Positions 11,105-22,384 of a stretch of DNA of 64,000 bases are shown piece by piece. Origin of the DNA: Gnetum montanum (taxonomy: Eukaryota > Streptophyta > Gnetopsida > Gnetales > Gnetaceae); NCBI GenBank assembly GCA_015680685.1, contig MNCI01027046.1:1487108-1551107 (forward strand). Direction: 5' to 3'. The translations under genes were made by a program, and so were the position numbers. Position 1 is the stretch's first letter. Each line of letters opens with the position of its first letter. Under the pieces are notes generated by a model. That model had not been told where the DNA came from. It saw nothing but the letters and a program-made list of their open reading frames with translations, and searched no databases.

Positions 11105-11990
11105 AGCTTTTAATAACTTAAAGAAAGGACTTGTTCATCTTCCCACCATTTACCCTCCACAGAGAGATAAGCCTTTCTACATTTATCTAGCCACTTCAGA
11201 CATGTCTATTGCTGTGTTGCTATGCCAAAAGAGGGATGATGGTTCTGAAATCCCTATCTACTATCTAAGTCATGTGTTGATAGCTATGAATTGAAATACA
11301 ATGAAGTAGAGAAAAATTGTCTTGCTTTAGTATTCATGCTTAAAAAATGGAGGCATTACTTGTTTCGTAGCCAAGTAAACATTATTTGCAAGAGTAACAT
11401 ACTTTGGGCTATTACAACCAATATATACAAAAGTAGCAAGATAGCCCAATGGAAAGCCATAATTGCAGAATTTGATCTACACTATATAGCACAGTCATCT
11501 ATAAAGGGTCAAGTGATAGCTATGCAACTTACGGCTTCGCCTACCAATGACTAGGTAGTGATAGAACTTGAATTCCTAGACGAGCATGTCAATGGCATAA
11601 GCTCAGTACTTGTAGACTTTGAAGCCATCCTACATTTTGATGGTGCCTTAACTACACATGGTGGCAGTGTCGTCATTGTTCTCACATTCCCCTCTAGGGA
11701 GATCTGACCTTTGGCATATCACTTCATGTTTCTTTGTACGAACAATGTAGTGGAATACGAGGGTCCCCTTAGGGGCATTCTAGCAGCTCGAGAGTCAGGG
11801 ATCCAAAGCTTAGCAATTCGAGGTAATTCAAAATTAGTCATCAACCAAGTTACAAAGGTATATGCTTGCAAAGCACAACATTTGTAGCCTTACTGTGATT
11901 TGGAAAAATACTTACCTAAGAAATTTACAACCTTAGACGTCCAACATGTGCCTCGCAATGAAAACACTATAGCAGATGTGCTAGCCATGT
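11105..11990 (+). pseudogene. dual RNase H domains of element H
   Basis: The first RNase H (about 11170-11560) reads PFYIYLATSDMSIAVLLCQK, then YNEVEKNCLALVFMLKKW and IAQWKAIIAEFDLHYI. The second, archaeal-type domain (about 11610-11990) reads LHFDGALTTHGGSVVIVL, then CTNNVVEYEG and LAIRGNSKLVINQV. Its acidic residues would be the D of FDGA, the E of EYEG and the D of GDSKLV. The last is Asn here (AAT at about 11823), so the second domain lacks a metal-binding residue. Tandem RNase H domains are established for the Tat lineage. Stops interrupt both parts. Confidence 0.8.
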
Positions 11991-12256
11991 TAGCACTAAG
12001 TGTGCCACCACATATGTTTGCTACTTTGCCTACTTCGAGAGTGAAATGCACCAATACCATAATTCACACAACACACATCATGTCTATAAGTGTAGCTCAC
12101 ATACAAGAGTGGTATGATGACATTAAAACATACCTCCAACATGGTGAGTCCCCACGCAACCTGACACTTGCCCAAAGGGATGCAGTATGAAAACAAGCAT
12201 GAAAATATGTCCTTGTAAGAGACAATGCTTTATGAAAATGCTCTTATGATGGGATA

Positions 12257-13346
12257 TTGCTAGCTTATGTTACTGGGCAAGAAGCACAAAAAATTGTTGA
12301 TGAAGTCCATGAGCAACTATGTGGAGGGCACATAGCTCACAGGGCTATGGTAGCAAATATTAGGCATCTAGGCTACTACTTGCCTCACATGGAATGCAAT
12401 TGCGTTGCTAAGGTAAGGGCATGCGATGTATGTCAATGTCATGAGAACCTCATACATGTGTCACCTATCGAACTACATACCACATAAATCACATGGCCCT
12501 TTCAATGTTGGGGACTAGACATTGTAGGGCCCATTATACCTAAATCTTCTGTAGGGCATAGTTTCATTATTACCACAACTGAGTACTTTACAAAATGGGT
12601 AGAAGCTATTCCTCTTAGAAAGACCATGTCCCAATAGGTTTGCAAGTTCATTTTGGACAACATAGTTACACGGTTTGGCCTTCCCATGACTATTGTTACC
12701 GACAACGGGCCACAATTCAGTAGCATAGAAACCAAAGCCTTTTGCAAAAGTCTTGGTATCAAACATTCTTTCTCATCGTCATATTTACCCCTAGGAAAAT
12801 GGCCAAGTAGAGGCTACCAATAAAGTCATCATCAACCTTTTGAAAAGGATGCTTAGTAGTAGCAAGAGGCGATGACACAAGCAAATCTTGTATGTGCTTT
12901 GGACTTATCGCACAACATGCAGAATAGCTACAGGTAAGACTCCATATAGTCTTGTATACGGATCTGAAGAGGTGTTACCTCTTGAATTGAAGGTCCCATC
13001 ACTTTGAATGATCCTTTCAAACATCATGGATGAGGCTCAAAATAATGAGTCAAGGATCATTGACCTTGATTATATAGAAGAGGAGCATGCCTAAACACTT
13101 AACCACATCAAGTGGTACCAAGACAAGCAATGGTGGAGACATCACTATAATTTATACCAACGAGTGATAAAAAAGGGGTACTTAGTCTTCAAGGCTGTTC
13201 GTGAACCCATGAGCAAATTCTTAGCCAACTGGGAAGGCCCCTTTATAGTTACAAAAGCATATGAGAATGGGACATTCAAATTGGCTTACTTGGATGGAAA
13301 CAAATTCAAAAATCCTATCAATCATTTGTACCTGAAGCCATACTAA
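12257..13346 (+). pseudogene. integrase of element H
   Basis: The zinc-binding domain is visible as EVHEQLCGGHIAHRAM, GYYLPHM and CDVCQC (12257-12480). The core has all three DDE acids: D in CWGLDIVGPI (about 12515), D in IVTDNGPQF (about 12700) and E in NGQVEATNK (about 12810). A frameshift lies just before the last motif (about 12790). The C-terminal domain ends with GPFIVTKAYENGTFKLAYL and LYLKPY, then TAA at 13344-13346. The enzyme would insert element DNA into chromosomes. Stops after ELHTT (12484) and elsewhere make it nonfunctional. Confidence 0.85.
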
Positions 13347-13379
13347 AATTAACATGCAAGACTATGCCAAACATAAACC

Positions 13380-13645
13380 AAGGGAAGCAAATCGTCCACT
13401 ACGATGTAAAATTGGCACAAAACATCCGCTATGACATTAAACTGGCACAACATGTCTTTGGGCCATGACATAAAACTGGCGCCCATAGATTGTCCTTGGG
13501 CCATGACATAAAACTGGCACCCATAGCTTGGTCCACTACGACCTTAAATTGGCCATCCTCCATCCGCTATGACGTTAAACTAGCACAATGGTCTACTGGG
13601 ACTTTAAACTAGCACATCTGACGGTCTACTAGGACTTAGAATTGG
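13380..13645. repeat. array of GACCTTAAACTGG units downstream of pol
   Basis: About eight degenerate copies of (G)CTATGACATTAAACTGGCAC-like units lie directly behind the integrase stop, with spacing of about 28-60 bp. They match the array at 9.50-9.77 kb. Tandem repeats in the 3' untranslated part of Tat-type elements are a known source of plant satellites, so this is probably the 3' UTR of H. Confidence 0.75.
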
Positions 13646-15430
13646 GTTCGCAGTGTAACACCTCCTAGTTCACACATGTGAACTTGTGAAGAAGCAAGCA
13701 TGCATATCTTTGAGCTTCCTAGGTAGGATGGGGTGGGATGTTGCAGTTCTAGAATGAAGTTCACATCATCAAGAAAAAACCCTCTAGGACACATGCAGCA
13801 TCGTCATCCCTGGCATCTTGTTGATCTTTCGAAGATGTTGTTTGACATCTTGCTGATCTTCCAGAGCTACCACCACTACTGCCAATCATCTTGGTCATAG
13901 CTCATGCTGTTAGCACTTGCTGTTAGAGTCCCAGCACTATTGTGGCCCAGCCACAATGCTACCATCCTCTAGGCCTCGCCATCATAAGAGTCTAAAAAAG
14001 CATTTAGCTATTAGGCTTGTTACCTTACAACTAGACTTCCTGGCTATTGCCTTTGGCAAGGATTCTTGAGCACCCACATTACCATTTCTCCTAGCCTCTT
14101 CAGTGCTTATTTTTGGCAGGGCCATTTAAAATTTCTGGCCTACCACTATTGGAGCCTGCACTGGCCTTCCTGCTTTGGACATTGCACGCATTAGAAACAA
14201 CACTTGCCACCCTGGCAATGTCCCGAACAAACAGGACTTTGCCCTCACTTCCCTTAATGGTTGTTTCTTCTAGTTTTCTCTCTTTTGTATTTTCAAGATA
14301 AAAGCCAAGATGGTGTCGTTCATGAATGCGTTCCACCAATTCCCTATACTTACAATTTCTGACATCTTCTTTGCAAGCTTCCCCAATGCACATAAAGCCA
14401 TCTCCCATGCCCAACCACCAAGCTTAGGATGGACGTAATGTAGCTTGTCCTATGGGAAGGCTCTCTAGATTGGTCAAAGCCCCACATGGATGTAACAAAA
14501 ACTCATCCTAGGGAGGAAACACCTGTCTTACAGCAATGACACAGTTTCCTTTGAATGAACATGGGTGTGCGATTTCTCAAAAAAAGAAAAGAAAAAGAAA
14601 AATGGTGATATGGCCAAGTGCCCAAGACAAATGACATAGTTTCTTTGCAATCATCTCAAGTGCCCAAGAAATACAACACAGTTGTTTTGCAATAATCTCA
14701 ACTTTGGATCAACCACCTCTAAGAATTCCAATGAGAGGTCAAAATCCATAGGGAGAAGCCACTCATGTGTGCTGAATTCCTCAAGCATTCCAACGAGGTA
14801 TCACACTATGGCAATAGCTCTCATGATAACACATCCTACATCTTTCCTTTTCCCTAGCCTGATTTCCTCAAACCCATCCCCTTTCTCTATCATACTTAAC
14901 TCTCCTAGCACTCCCAAGCATAGCAAAGCATTATCTAAGTGGGCACTAACGAACGGTGTGGGTGTCATGTTTAGCATGGTATCTCATTTTCTTTATTGAT
15001 GTCTCTTGGGTAGATCCTCTAGATGTCAACAAAGAGGGGCCATTGAAACACCATCAATTTTGGGACTCTCATGATTCAGCAGTCTTGAAATTTGGGCAAG
15101 GACCTCTGCAAGTGCGGTGTCACACTAGACCACATAGACAACATGGCACCCTAGAAGTCCTAATGTCTGTGGAGCTACTTTTAAGCTTGCCCACCACCCT
15201 TTGTAGCCTAGTCAATGTAGCACCCATTTATAAGGCCAGTTTAGACGAATGAAGCACTGAAAGTGGACTGTGTAGTTCAAAAAATTTTCTATGTCTCGAG
15301 CTATCAAGCCTACTACACTCTTTAGCTTGACACATGTCCTAGCTATCAATTTACCTAAGTGCCAGGCTAGGAGCTTTCGAAGGTGCTTAGGATAGACTAA
15401 TGGGTCAGGAAATTTTCTAACTATGAGGCC
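13646..15430. other. region without a convincing gene, probable 3' part of element H
   Basis: No domain is recognised. A 104-codon minus-strand frame at 14100-14414 (with KERKLEETTIKG) looks only weakly protein-like and has no recognisable relatives, so it is not called. The stretch lies between the pol-proximal array and the 190-bp array and may be untranslated element sequence. Confidence 0.35.
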
Positions 15431-15432
15431 TG

Positions 15433-16290
15433 CTACGCTACACTACGCTACACAACATAGCAGGCCATGTGGTGTCAAAACTGTTGTAAGTGTTAGATCA
15501 AACGTAGAAGATGCAGTTGGCAATGATTCGGTCCTCAAGGATACCTGCCCTGCTTCATCCTTGAAGTGTTATTAGTGTGACATAGAGAAAATAGGGAAAA
15601 TTTCATCAAAAATCACCTCGGTTTGAGTGCTATGCTACATAGCGTAGCAGGGCCCTAACATGACAAAAATCTCCTCTCAGATTGTCTTGGCTTGGGAAAA
15701 AAATTGCCCATGCTTTGACCATAAAAAATGCTTATTCTACTGTCACCTCAGCATATGATTGAGATATCATGACAGAAACTTGCAAAGTAAGTCCAAATTC
15801 AAGCCAAACTAGGGGCTATGCTATGCTATGCTACATAGCGTAGCAGGGTTAGAATGCATGAAGGCCCTCCATCAAGTTGTTCTAGCAAAATAATTACACT
15901 TGGCCATGCTTCAACCTCTAAAACTACCTGTCCCACTTTTCCCTCAAGTCCCAATCAAAGTCTCTTAACAAAGCATTGCAGATTAAGCTCGAATGCATGT
16001 CACATTAGGTGCTATGCTATGCTATGCTATGCTGCACAACGTAGCAGGGACATTGAGGGTAAAAGTATCCCAGGGATGAAACCAGGAAGTCTTAGGCTCC
16101 TTTAACATGTAAAGTGTAATGACCAGTTGCTGAAATAGCATGCCTTGCTAGGCCTCAGAGGGGTGTTTTCAATTTTTGAGTGAAATTCTTCTTAAAGGTG
16201 GCTGCTACACTATGCTACATTGTGCAGTGTAGCACAGCGTAGTGAACGAGCATTCATGCTACTCCACTATGCTAAATAGTGTGATTAGTG
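15433..16290. repeat. tandem array, about 190 bp units with a palindromic core
   Basis: Five units carry a core related to GCTATGCTACATAGCGTAGC at about 15444, 15629, 15825, 16026 and 16209, giving spacings of 183-201 bp. The core is a near-perfect inverted repeat able to form a hairpin. Several copies are extended by (GCTAT)n slippage, such as at 16012-16030. The sequence between cores is diverged but partly alignable (for example CTTGGCCATGCTTCAACC at 15899 and a TTGCCCATGCTTTGACC word at 15704). Confidence 0.7.
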
Positions 16291-17390
16291 TAACACTTGA
16301 AGAGAAGCCACAGGACATCCTCAGAAGCTCCAGAACTCATCTTCAATGAGCATTTCCATCCCAGCATCTCCTTGACAGCCAAGATTAGTAGTTTGCTTTA
16401 CTTATTGCATCCCTTCCTGAGTCCCGAAATTGTCTCTACGCTTAACCCTACTCATAAGAGAGGGGAAGACGTAGTCCCAAAGCACAAGCTTCACATTACA
16501 TTTGTCATAAGAATTTGTTGTGAAAGTGTGGCAGTCCCTTGGGTACATGCAGTCTAAATGATATGGTCATAGCTTAGCAGGTTTCACCTCCAGCCATGTT
16601 CCATTCGACGTAGCACTTTAGCGTAGCACATCCACATTTGTGTCTTGTGGGACCCAGGACACGTGACATCCAAGCCACATCTCTCTCCCACTGTTGGCTC
16701 TATAAATACCTCAGCAAATAACATTCTAAGGGTTGAATTTTCATGGTTGGCTTCAAGAGATTGGATCTTGGCATTTGGCTTCTGGTAGTAAGCTTTGACA
16801 AGAGGTTGGCAAACAGAAGGTTGAAAAATAGCAAATCTCAGTAGTAGCACTTCTCGAATCTCTCTTCAACCTAGCATAGCAACTCTTAGCCTTGAAAGCA
16901 TTGGCTCATTGGTTCCTGTTAGCATCTCATTAGCAGCAGTCCAGGAGCTGTGACCATATCGTTTCGTTGCTGGCTGTGCCTGTCCAGTACTGCCTACTTG
17001 TTGTACACATTCATCATTCAAGTAAAGATCAAATCCCCTAATTTTGGGATGGTGCATTCTCTCACCTAAACTCTCATTCTATTATTTCTATATCGTATAT
17101 GTTGCATCTTTATGTACTTGTTAATGCTTATTGTCCTAGTTACATACTTTGATCTATTTCTATTGTTGTGCATCCCATGTTTTCTTTCATTTCAACCTCA
17201 GCATGCACCATTTTAAAATTTCTATTTTCATATGATTATTGTACACCACGTAAGTCCCTGCCTGATCGACTAGACCATACAGGGCACCCCGTTTCTTTTT
17301 TGTCCAACATGGCCCTCACATGAATCTGGGGTTAGGCTGTATGCCTGATAACCTCTCGGTGTTCCAACCATCGATGTTTTCAAACATCAC
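16291..17390. other. region without a gene; possible plus-strand LTR promoter
   Basis: A clear TATA element (CTCTATAAATACC, about 16699-16710) points rightward and could be the promoter of a 3' LTR of element H. I found no matching 5' copy and no clear LTR ends. Nothing else is supported here. Confidence 0.3.
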
Positions 17391-17393
17391 ACT

Positions 17394-18322
17394 ATGCTTA
17401 ACCATACGAATACGAGTGTTTCATGCATGATTTGGTCAAATTACAAGGACTAAGTGCTTATGCACCCTTGTGGAATAAGGACGGGTTGGTTGATTGTTGT
17501 CTTCCCAAGCTTACCTGTATGTCATGATTGTATGATTAAGTAAGCTTGAGGCATATGACTTTTATAGCTTTTATGTTTTTATGTCCTGTGCTAGTAGGGA
17601 AAGAGAGAGGTAACTAAGTGACTAATTTAACTTAACTACTCATTAACTAAGTTCTAACTAATCCTAATGCCAGTATCCATTCCCACTTGCTATACACATC
17701 TTGAACTAGTGCAACACTACTAGGATTACCAAACGCTAATCGTTATTAGGTTATCAAGCATTACACGCATGCTCAAATTCATCATGCTTGTGTAATTTAA
17801 CGATTTTATTAATTGATAAAAATGAATTGCTATGCTAATAACATAAATGTAAAGTTCATAAAATAAAATAAAATAAAATAAATGCATAAGAAAATAAAAT
17901 AAAAGAAATGTGTAAGAAAAAAATCTCAAGTGCTACAAGGATGAATCAAAGAGCTCATCTTTATTGCCAGCACAATGGTGTGCTTAGGTACATCAATGCT
18001 TGAATAAAGATCTGTCCACACTTAGACCTCCTACATTAGGCACTTGGAAAATAATCTAACTTTCAAATAGACTACAAGAGTTTCGCTACTTGACTATTAA
18101 AAGACTTCCTTCCAATTATGCGCATGGGCACTATATTTATAGACTTGGGAGCAACTACTCTAATAATTAGAGTAACCACTCTAATAATTAGAATAACTGG
18201 TAAAGTAACCACTAGAGTAACCACTCTAATAATTAGAATAACTACTAGAGTAATCGCTATAGTAACCACTCTAATAATTAGAGTAACTACTAGAGTAATT
18301 GCTAGAGTAACTGCTCTCATTA
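17394..18322 (-). repeat. Athila-like LTR in reverse orientation next to element D
   Basis: The sequence aligns with the 3122-3918 LTR in the same orientation: the AACCATACGAATACGAGTG word at 17400, the TTCCCACTTGC word at about 17682, and the paired TTACCAA...GTTATCAAG words at about 17725-17755. A minus-strand TATA lies at 18131-18146. The terminal TGATGAG and CTCATCA are not preserved. Near the U3 tip a tandem array of ACTCTAATAATTAGAGT palindromes (18157-18320) replaces the GATATC palindromes of copy A. Its orientation is opposite to the pol that begins just to its right. Confidence 0.7.
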
Positions 18323-18325
18323 GTG

Positions 18326-18800
18326 ACCATAATTTATGGGTGGTCCTATCCTATTGCTTTTCTAGTAATCAAGGTGGAAAATTGAAAAAATGACTTTCCC
18401 ATCATCATGGGAAGGGCTTGGTTAAGCACAGTTGATGCAGGAATGGGTATAATGGGCCTATCTTTAGAAATATCTAAGGAAAATGAGCTAGGAAAAATTG
18501 AGAAGAAGCGTATTCCATGCATCACATACAACTATAAAAAGTGCAATTGTGTGCAAAATATTTGCTCCATCAAGAGCACATACATTACAACATGCGATCA
18601 ATGTGCACAAGAGATCAATATTCAAAGGTGTTTATATGTAGTAGCCACAGAGTAGGAAGGAACCCAATGGTTGATAGCTGATTCAGATAACAGCACAATA
18701 TGCATGGAACCAACTAAGAGCTTAACATATGCATATGTTGAAATCATGGACAAAATTGAATAAGTTCATTCCCAACTCTTTGATGAAGATGATAATACCT
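18326..18800 (+). pseudogene. protease-to-RT linker of element D
   Basis: The frame at 18407-18655 reads MGRAWLSTVDAGMGIMGLSL, then EKKRIPCITYNYKKCNC and TTCDQCAQEINIQRCLYVVA. The same words are found on the minus strand in element C around 62.0-62.2 kb. Frame stops follow at 18653. The section lies between the protease core, whose DSG part is absent here, and the RT. It has no catalytic motif of its own. Confidence 0.6.
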
Positions 18801-19059
18801 ATTGGGGAGAGTTGGAAATCCCTAATCACTTCAAGAAGGAGCCCTTAGAACTAAAAAATTTACTAATTAGTATGGAGTATGCATTTTTAAAGAATGGTAA
18901 ACTAGTCATCATTAATGCCAAACTTGCTTCTGAACAAAAATAAAAGTTGTTGAAGGTGGTGAACAAATGGTCAATAGTCTTTTCTTGGTCATATCCAAAG
19001 CTAACAGGAATTAATCTAAGGATATGTTAGCATTGCATCTACACCAACCTGGCCATAAA

Positions 19060-19680
19060 GCCTAGAAGGTAATTACAGAGGTGACTAAATTAAAGCAAAT
19101 CGTCAAAGAGAAGATAGAGCAATTCCTCAAGGTGGGGTTCATCTATTCAATTGTGGATAGTGAGTGGGTTAGCCCACTTGTAATTATACCAAAGAAGGGT
19201 GGCAAATGGAAAGTTTGCATCGACTTCAAGTTGTTGAATATGGCTACGTTTGAGGATCGCTTTCCTTTGCCATTTGTAGATCAAGTGTTAGACACCATAT
19301 CTAAGCATTGTTATTATGGTTTCTTGGATTATTATAGTGGCTATAACCAGATCCAAATTGTGCCAGAAGACCAGGCCAAGACAACATTCATGAATCCCTA
19401 GGGCACTTTTGCATATTGTAAGATGCCATTTGGTCTGTGCAATGCCCTTGCAACATTTCAATGCTTGGTCCTTAGTATCTTTTAACAACAGATTGGTTGT
19501 GGTGTTGAAGTCTTCATGGATGACTTCTCCACCTATAGAGCTACCTTTGAGCAAGCCTTGGACAGACTTGAGCAAGTACTGAAGAGATATGTAGAGACAA
19601 ACCTATAACTCAACTGGCAAAAGAGCTATGTTATGGTCCAAGAAGGCATTATGCTAGGGCACCAAATTTCAAAAAAAAAA
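19060..19680 (+). pseudogene. reverse transcriptase of element D
   Basis: The frame at 19081-19401 is uninterrupted and has all N-terminal RT landmarks: SEWVSPLVIIPKKGGKWKVC, IDFKLLNMATFEDRFPLPF, GFLDYYSGYNQIQI and TTFMNP. It ends at TAG (19399-19401), where the family has Trp or Glu before GTF. After it follow YCKMPFGLCNALATFQ and the catalytic box as FMDDFS (about 19514), then LNWQKSYVMVQEGIMLGHQI. FMDD in place of YVDD plus the LNW-K motif is typical of Athila RTs. A poly-A tract at 19671-19680 marks a frameshift. Confidence 0.88.
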
Positions 19681-19899
19681 GGATTGAGGTAGACTAAGAA
19701 AAAATAAGGATCATCCAAGGAATAACATGCCAACTAGAGACCATTAAAGATGTTCGGTCATTCCTTGGACACACTGGCTATTATCAACTATTTACAGAGA
19801 ATTTCTCTAAGATTGCAAAGTCATTGGTAGAGCTTACAAAGAAATATGCACCTTTTATCTAGACCAAGGAATGTGAACATGCATTCCAAAAATTAAAGG

Positions 19900-20345
19900 A
19901 GAAACTCGTAGAAACACCAATCCTACGAGCACTAGACTAGTCTAAACCCTTTCATATCATGATGGATGCATCCAACTATGCCTTGTGAGTAGTGCTCATG
20001 TAGATGGATGATAAGAAACATCCATATTACATCCACTACACAAGCCAAAGAATTGTGGGAGCATAGTTAAACTACACCACAATGGAGAAAGAACTAATGG
20101 TAGTGGTGTACATGCTAGAAAATTTTAGGCACTATGTGCTTGGTTACAAAGTATTTGTGCATACAGATCACAGTGCAATATGCTTCCTCATGAATAAGCC
20201 AATGGTGAGCCCTCATGTCATATGGTGGCTTGTGATCTTGTAGGAGTTTGACCTCACTATGGTAGATCAAAAAGGGACCAAAAATGTGGTCACTGACCAC
20301 CTCTCTTACTTAAGATGGGATAATAAAGAGGAGGAGAGCCCACTC
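19900..20345 (+). pseudogene. RNase H of element D
   Basis: The segment reads PFHIMMDASNYAL (first catalytic Asp), then YTTMEKELMVVVYMLENFRH (catalytic Glu), and VFVHTDHSAICFLMNKPM (third Asp) followed by VTDHLSYL. All catalytic acids are present, but TAG/TGA codons occur at several positions, so no protein could be made. There is only one RNase H here, unlike element H. Confidence 0.8.
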
Positions 20346-20579
20346 TTTGATTAGTTTCCAAACAAACTCCTCTTTACTGGAGTAATAAGTGAACAAACAC
20401 CTACAAAAGCAATATGGTATAATGGCGTCCTCATCTATCTTCTCACTCAAGAGATGCCACAAGACCTGGATTTTAGGAAGAAGTAATAATTTCTTCATCT
20501 GGTCAAATACTTCATGGAAATCAATGGATAGCTTTATAAGGTGTGCATTAATGGCCTGATTTATTGTTATGTCCTTGAC

Positions 20580-21126
20580 AAAGATCAATTGTGCATTCTG
20601 CAGGATGTTCATGAAGGGCCTTGTGGAGGCGACTATGCAAGGAGACATATAGCCATAAAAATCCCGATGGCAAGATACTATTGGCCTACAATCTTTAGGG
20701 ATGCCCACTAGTTAGTGTATGAAAAATTTCCAATGCTTCCAATCCAAACCGACCTTTGTACACTCAACGACCTATGATCTAAACCTTGACCTAAGTTTAG
20801 CATAGAAGGAAAGATTGATCATTCTAAACATGCTAGATGAAAACTGATCAGTAGTCCTATCCTTGAATGAGGTGAACAAGGCATTTAGTAAGTAATTCCA
20901 TGACCTTAGAATTAGAAAAGTGAAATTTCAACCAGGAGATAAGGTTCTTTATTTGAACCCCACACATGTACCCCAAAAGAAAAAATTCCAAACATTTTGA
21001 GAGGGACCTTATATAATTGATCAAACCTTTTCCTCTAGGGCCATGTTGATCTACAAACCTGATAGCCCAAATAAAAAGCAATTGGTCAACATCCAACAAG
21101 TAAAGCCTTTCCTAGAATCAAGATAG
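20580..21126 (+). pseudogene. integrase of element D, catalytic core deleted
   Basis: The zinc-finger domain is seen as LQDVHEGPCGGDYARRHIAI and ARYYWPTIFRDAH (20590-20715). One zinc-binding His has become Asp (GGDY). From about 20760 the C-terminal domain follows: SLNEVNKAFSK, RIRKVKFQPGDKVLYLNP, a GPYIID motif and VNIQQVKPFLESR, ending at TAG (21124-21126). The core of about 150-170 residues with the D,D,E acids is missing between these blocks, which indicates an internal deletion of roughly half a kilobase. Confidence 0.75.
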
Positions 21127-22380
21127 GCCAGTGTAGCTATTGCCTTGATGGATGGACAACCACATTCTATTTTTCAGATCTCCTCCTTCCAACTTAGTCA
21201 TGGAAGAAATGGCCATCCGTGATAACCATCAAATTGGCTTTTCAATTTTTCTACCTTTTTTTTCACGTTTTTTATTTTTACAAATTATGTATTTTACAAA
21301 TTCTTGAGTTTTCAAATTTTTCTTAGTTTACACCATCTTTGGTACCTTTGAACCTTTCTTATATATTTTACTTTATTTGGTTTTGTCTTGTCTAAGTGTG
21401 ATATTTTCTTATTTTTTGCTAATAAAAAGTGCTTTATTGTCACAAGACATAGTGCTACTATTGTTGTTTACTAATGATGGTTTTTGTTTAATGGTGTGAT
21501 TATTGATGTTTGGTTTCTATTTTTGAATTCTGATGTCTAATGACTTTGACATGGTTTATTTTTCATGGAACAAGCAATGATTCCATGTCATCTACCCATC
21601 TAATTAACTATATGGTTTTTATTGTTCTAGGAATTTGAGGTCCCTTTTCATTAAAGTAAATTTTAATCAATTAGTAACCTTGGTAGTTTTGGAATTAGGA
21701 AGGATTTAAAGGTTTTAATGGGTATGACTTCATGGGAACTTGTTACTCTTTGTACTCTTCTTCTTACTTGAGTGCTCAAGTGTTTTTCATGGACTTCTTA
21801 TCATTCCACATCAATCACTAATAGGAAGTCAAATAACATTTCATGGTGTGGTTTCCATTCAAAAAAAAGAAAAGAAAAAAAGAAAAAAAAAAGCAATGGG
21901 AATTCAAAGCACACCCCTTCGACATGAATAAGTCCTCACATAATGTGGTTCCCATTTCAAAAAATAATAATAATAAAAAAAAATAATGGAAATTCAAAGC
22001 ACATCCCTTGGACAAATAAATAGGCTATAAGCATTAGTTATAGGACTCAAATAGCATACACCTATGCTTGAAGGTCCCCTCTAACTAAGGCCCTCTCTCT
22101 CACCTCCTACTTCTCTTTTCTTCTCTTTGTAGAATAGTAATTATTTTGTGGAAGCATTCTTGTATCTCGAGTGGGTGGATCAGTCTTGAAGTGGTTATGC
22201 AAAGTCATTGAAAGTAGATGGTTTTGGTTTGGACTGAGGATGNGAAGTCATTGAAAGTAGATGGTTTTGGTTTGGACTGAGGATGGAACTTCTTAGGTCA
22301 TTTTAAACATAAATTCCACAAGGGACTTCTTATAATCTTGATTCGAAACTCCATCCCACCTTCTTTATCATCCATCCATG
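21127..22380 (+). other. non-coding spacer between pol and the post-pol ORF of D
   Basis: The stretch holds A-rich and AAAGAAAA tracts (21860-21890 and 21960-21985) followed by repeated AATTCAAAGCACA words at 21901 and 21990. The same words occur on the minus strand in element C (60.9-61.1 kb). A single N at 22243 sits between two identical 41-bp copies. No gene is supported. Confidence 0.5.
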
Positions 22381-22384
22381 CTAT

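Larger units (their letters stand above)
9877..13346 (+). mobile_element. Tat-lineage Ty3/gypsy element H, pol region
   Basis: This is a plus-strand pol with the order RT, RNase H, second RNase H, integrase zinc finger, integrase core and C-terminal domain. It starts with a MAAYDDLHPPLTLIGPHG segment (9877) and a VFAWSCEDMLGLDP motif (about 10200), typical of the region in front of Tat RTs. The second, archaeal-type RNase H after the normal one is a known hallmark of the Tat/Ogre lineage. No gag is visible upstream, and no matching pair of LTRs could be identified. Stops (for example 10577-10579 and 11100-11102) and frameshifts show that it is inactive. Confidence 0.85.

Noticed and set aside
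14100-14414. 104-codon minus-strand frame
   Set aside because: The composition is mildly protein-like, but there is no recognised motif, and other frames in the same place look equally plausible.
15433-16290. CRISPR-like array
   Set aside because: Repeats are about 190 bp with diverged, alignable intervening sequence in a plant context; there are no short uniform repeats with unique spacers.
18118-18393. 91-codon open frame (MRMGTIF...) and its antisense partner
   Set aside because: It is produced by the TAATAATTAGAGTAACC repeat array of the LTR U3 region; the protein is a periodic repeat with no domain.
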